DNA of 16,856 nucleotides, taken from assembly GCA_946403615.1 (NCBI GenBank), contig CAMJAO010000016.1, positions 1-16,856 on the forward strand. The letters run 5' to 3'. The position numbers were made by a program, and so were the translations under genes. The notes below the pieces were generated by a model that saw only the letters and a list, made by a program, of their open reading frames with translations, was not told where the DNA came from and did no database searches. This DNA comes from an uncultured Prevotellaceae bacterium (lineage in GTDB: Bacteria; Bacteroidota; Bacteroidia; Bacteroidales; Bacteroidaceae). Numbering within the stretch: position 1 is the first letter of the stretch; every line of letters starts with the position of its first letter. Positions 15,049-16,856 of the stretch are shown here, in pieces.

Positions 15049-15743
15049 TTCTCCTCTTGTTTATGATGTTTATCGTTTTTTCCTTCTACTATGACCACCA
15101 GCTCGCCTTTCGGCTCTTGTGCGGTGAAATGGGATATCACCTCGCTGATGCTGCCTCTGACATGCTCTTCATGCACCTTGGATATCTCTCGGGCCACGCA
15201 CACCTGCCGGTCGGGTCCGAAGGCCTCGGACAGTTGTTGCAACATCTTGACCAGGCGGTAGGGCGACTCGTAGAATACCATGGTGCGCGACTCGTCGGTA
15301 AGCGACTCGATACGCGTCTTGCGCCCTTTCTTCTGCGGCAGGAACCCTTCGAACACAAAACGGTCGCAAGGCAGTCCTGATGCCACCAGCGCAGGAACGA
15401 ATGCCGTGGGGCCGGGCAGACAGGTCACCTCGATACCGGCAGCCACCGCCTCGCGCACCAGAAAGAATCCCGGGTCGCTGATGCCCGGCGTGCCCGCGTC
15501 GCTGATGAGCGCGATGGTCATGCCTGCTTTCAATTTCTCCACCACATTGGCGGCTGTGCCATGTTCATTGAACTTATGGTGCGATGCCAGCCGGTTTTTG
15601 ATGTCGAAATGCTTGAGCAGTATGCCCGATGTGCGTGTGTCCTCGGCGAGAACCATATCCGCCTCTTTTAAGATGCGGATGGCGCGCATGGTCATATCCT
15701 CGAGATTGCCGACGGGGGTCGGTACGATATACAGTGTACCCAT
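15045..15743 (-). CDS. rsmI: 16S rRNA (cytidine1402-2'-O)-methyltransferase
   Basis: Predicted RsmI, a SAM-dependent tetrapyrrole-methylase-fold enzyme that 2'-O-methylates C1402 in the decoding centre of 16S rRNA. With the start at 15743 the protein has 232 residues. It opens directly with the family sequence MGTLYIVPTPVGNLEDMT, then AEDTRTSG (33-40), ALISDAGTPGISDPGF (78-93), CLPGPTAFVPALVASGLP (108-125), FEGFLP (131-136), AREISKVHEE (184-193) and KGELVVIVEG (212-221). It lacks roughly 50 C-terminal residues present in E. coli RsmI (286). An upstream in-frame ATG at 15782 was rejected because a perfect promoter overlaps it (15752-15783). With that promoter the leader is only about five bases. 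Confidence 0.93.
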   Translation of the reverse strand: MGTLYIVPTPVGNLEDMTMRAIRILKEADMVLAEDTRTSGILLKHFDIKNRLASHHKFNEHGTAANVVEKLKAGMTIALISDAGTPGISDPGFFLVREAVAAGIEVTCLPGPTAFVPALVASGLPCDRFVFEGFLPQKKGRKTRIESLTDESRTMVFYESPYRLVKMLQQLSEAFGPDRQVCVAREISKVHEEHVRGSISEVISHFTAQEPKGELVVIVEGKNDKHHKQEEK

Positions 15744-15751
15744 ATCAGCCG

Positions 15752-15783
15752 CAAATTTACGTCTTTTTATTGTCATCCGCAAA
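15752..15783 (-). promoter_or_regulatory. promoter of rsmI, almost touching its start codon
   Basis: On the minus strand, TTTG (15783-15780), 20 bases, then TAAATTTG (15759-15752): a full match to the Bacteroidetes consensus. If the -7 box ends at about -4, +1 is near 15748, five bases before the ATG at 15743. Confidence 0.8.
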
Positions 15784-15798
15784 AAAACATGTCATTTC

Positions 15799-15830
15799 TT
15801 TGCAATTTTTAAAACGTCTTTGTATTTTTG
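15799..15830 (+). promoter_or_regulatory. promoter of tdk
   Basis: TTTG (15799-15802), 20 bases, then TATTTTTG (15823-15830): a perfect match. It is back to back with the rsmI promoter, with 15 bases between the two -33 boxes. Transcription would begin near 15834, giving a leader of about 190 bases that holds two heptamer arrays. Confidence 0.75.
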
Positions 15831-15853
15831 CATGAAATATGCCTTGAGAGGTA

Positions 15854-15881
15854 AGGAGCAGGGGGCAAGGGGCGAGGAGCA
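15854..15881. repeat. 7-base tandem array, four units, in the tdk leader
   Basis: Four heptamers in phase: AGGAGCA (15854-15860), GGGGGCA (15861-15867), AGGGGCG (15868-15874) and AGGAGCA (15875-15881). The first and last are identical. Confidence 0.8.
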
Positions 15882-15962
15882 AGATTAGCCCGCTCATCAC
15901 TTGTGCTGGTCCTCATACATCCCGTCGCTTTTTTCTCTCCACCCCTTCACTCATGAAAAGAA

Positions 15963-15990
15963 CACTAAACCCTCTACCCTCAACCCTAAA
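15963..15990. repeat. second 7-base array in the tdk leader, four units
   Basis: CACTAAA (15963-15969), CCCTCTA (15970-15976), CCCTCAA (15977-15983) and CCCTAAA (15984-15990) run in phase and abut core copy 3 directly. The unit sequence differs from the array at 15854 although the period is the same. Confidence 0.75.
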
Positions 15991-16006
15991 CCATTAGTGG
16001 ACTATT
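15991..16006 (+). repeat. repeat-cassette core, copy 3
   Basis: CCATTAGTGGACTATT carries the right arm TGGACTATT (15998-16006), the exact reverse complement of the left arm AATAGTCCA of copy 1 (2233-2241). Its CCATTAG also matches copy 2. Together the copies imply a palindrome with 9-base arms around TTAG. This copy ends 16 bases before the tdk start. Confidence 0.5.
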
Positions 16007-16022
16007 TACAAACTACCGAATA

Positions 16023-16655
16023 ATGACAGATTTTTTCTCAGGTGAGCCGCAGCGCCCCGGCCGGATAGAAGTAGTGTGCGGGTCGATGTTCTCGGGCAAG
16101 ACCGAGGAACTGATTCGTCGCATGAAACGTGCCCAGTTTGCTAAACAAAAGGTGGAAATCTTCAAACCCGCCATCGACACCCGTTATTCCGACGAGGAGG
16201 TGGTGAGCCACGACCGCCATGCCATTCCCAGCACGCCCATTGACAGCAGTTCGTCGATTCTGCTGCTTTCGTCCGACATCGACGTGGTGGGCATCGACGA
16301 GGCACAGTTCCTTGACATGGGGCTGGTCGATGTGTGCAACGAGTTGGCCAACCGCGGTGTGCGCGTCATTATCGCCGGTTTGGACATGGACTATAAAGGT
16401 GTCCCCTTCGGTCCGATGCCCGCCTTGTGCGCCATCGCCGACGAGGTGGTGAAGGTGCATGCCATCTGTGTCCGTTGCGGCAATCTGGCGTATGTGAGTC
16501 ACCGTTTGGTGAAGAACGACAAACGTGTGCTGCTGGGCGAGGTGGGAGAATATGAGCCGCTCTGCCGTGTGTGCTATCAAAAATGCATGGAGGAGGAGGC
16601 GAACGGCGATGCGGAGCAAAGTGCGACAGCGTCAGAACCAGACCTCTTCACGTGA
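16023..16655 (+). CDS. tdk: thymidine kinase (type II)
   Basis: Predicted thymidine kinase, which phosphorylates thymidine to dTMP in the cytoplasmic nucleotide salvage pathway. The 210 residues have the expected type II layout: P-loop GSMFSGKT (20-27); the Walker B-type VGIDEAQFLD (89-98), with catalytic-base candidate Glu93; AGLDMDYKGVPFGPM (118-132), which includes the substrate lid region; and a zinc site formed by Cys149, Cys152, Cys181 and Cys184. Length is normal, with a short acidic and probably disordered tail after about 190. The start at 16023 leaves about 10 residues before the conserved strand and has no Shine-Dalgarno site, as is common in this phylum. It is divergent from rsmI and has its own promoter. 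Confidence 0.95.
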   Translation: MTDFFSGEPQRPGRIEVVCGSMFSGKTEELIRRMKRAQFAKQKVEIFKPAIDTRYSDEEVVSHDRHAIPSTPIDSSSSILLLSSDIDVVGIDEAQFLDMGLVDVCNELANRGVRVIIAGLDMDYKGVPFGPMPALCAIADEVVKVHAICVRCGNLAYVSHRLVKNDKRVLLGEVGEYEPLCRVCYQKCMEEEANGDAEQSATASEPDLFT

Positions 16656-16689
16656 TATTCGGGCAGGTAATGGCTGTTTTCACGCCTTA

Positions 16690-16714
16690 AAAGCAGGAAA
16701 AACCAGCCTGTTTT
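16690..16714 (+). terminator. possible terminator of tdk
   Basis: An 8-pair stem (16690-16697 with 16707-16714) contains one G-T wobble, and its 3' arm ends in TTTT. It lies 34 bases after the tdk stop. The stem is weak, so this is tentative. Confidence 0.4.
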
Positions 16715-16733
16715 GAAAAAAGTGCCGAAAAAG

Positions 16734-16765
16734 TTTGGCTGTTTCAAAAAGTCGCAGTACCTTTG
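16734..16765 (+). promoter_or_regulatory. promoter of tRNA-Lys
   Basis: TTTG (16734-16737), 20 bases, then TACCTTTG (16758-16765), a perfect consensus match. The following CACTCGC is typical of stable-RNA promoters in Bacteroidales (from memory). The tRNA starts 32 bases after the -7 box. Confidence 0.85.
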
Positions 16766-16797
16766 CACTCGCTTTTTGAAAGAGAAGCATTAGCGGA

Positions 16798-16856
16798 GAC
16801 TCGTTAGCTCAGTTGGTAGAGCACAACACTTTTAATGTTGGGGTCTTGGGTTCGAG
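16798..16856 (+). tRNA. tRNA-Lys (anticodon TTT), cut by the window edge
   Basis: The first 59 bases fold as a tRNA: 5' acceptor arm GACTCGT, D stem GCTC/GAGC, anticodon stem CAACA/TGTTG around the loop CTTTTAA (anticodon TTT, lysine), variable loop, then the T arm opening with GGGTTCGA. The 3' acceptor half lies beyond the window. Confidence 0.93.

Noticed and set aside
15744..15782. In-frame upstream start giving rsmI 13 extra residues
   Set aside because: The extension overlaps a perfect promoter and would lie upstream of the predicted transcription start. The conserved family N-terminus begins at 15743.
15963..15990. CCCTAAA-like heptamers resembling telomere repeats
   Set aside because: The array is only four degenerate units in a bacterial intergenic leader. 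The same 7-base design occurs nearby with a different unit.
16038..16619. Open frame on the minus strand opposite tdk
   Set aside because: Thymidine kinase motifs are unambiguous on the plus strand; the opposite frame shows no recognisable domain.

Overview
The window looks like a chromosomal stretch from a Bacteroidales bacterium, most likely Prevotella or a close relative. Four things point there: a SusC/SusD outer-membrane import pair, lipoproteins with acidic residues straight after the lipobox cysteine, promoters of the Bacteroidetes type (TTTG, 20 bases, TAnnTTTG), and few Shine-Dalgarno sites. The species is inferred, not proven.

Layout. From 37 to 15743 every recognised gene is on the minus strand; only the thymidine kinase gene and a tRNA-Lys cut by the window edge are on the plus strand. 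Reading in the minus direction from the right: rsmI and a coiled-coil surface lipoprotein form a translationally coupled pair (15743-14179). A five-gene import operon follows (13851-4073): SusC receptor, SusD lipoprotein, HExxH zinc metallohydrolase lipoprotein, DUF4302 lipoprotein and an unrecognised secreted protein of 589 residues. It has one visible promoter (13905-13936) and ends at a strong intrinsic terminator (4009-4044). Then come a XylE-like sugar/proton symporter with its own promoter, metF, and the DNA polymerase III delta-prime gene. On the other side of a divergent promoter pair (15752-15830) lies tdk, then the promoter and first 59 bases of tRNA-Lys(TTT).

How the genes may work together. 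The Sus-type operon encodes a complete outer-membrane capture and import unit, but no glycosidase, lyase or regulator. Its only enzyme-like member is a predicted metallohydrolase, so a peptide or protein-derived substrate is at least as likely as a glycan. The remaining genes are housekeeping: folate/methionine metabolism, replication, rRNA methylation, thymidine salvage and sugar uptake.

The most unusual signal lies between the genes. Outside the Sus operon, the intergenic stretches carry short tandem arrays with 7-, 8- or 9-base periods. Three of them sit next to a shared core that can be reconstructed as a palindrome with 9-base arms. A C-rich hairpin family lies 12-15 bases after three stop codons, and a fourth copy lies in the xylE leader. 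Several of these elements fall inside predicted 5' leaders. The spaces within the Sus operon lack them. The rsmI promoter also lies so close to its start codon that the mRNA should be nearly leaderless.
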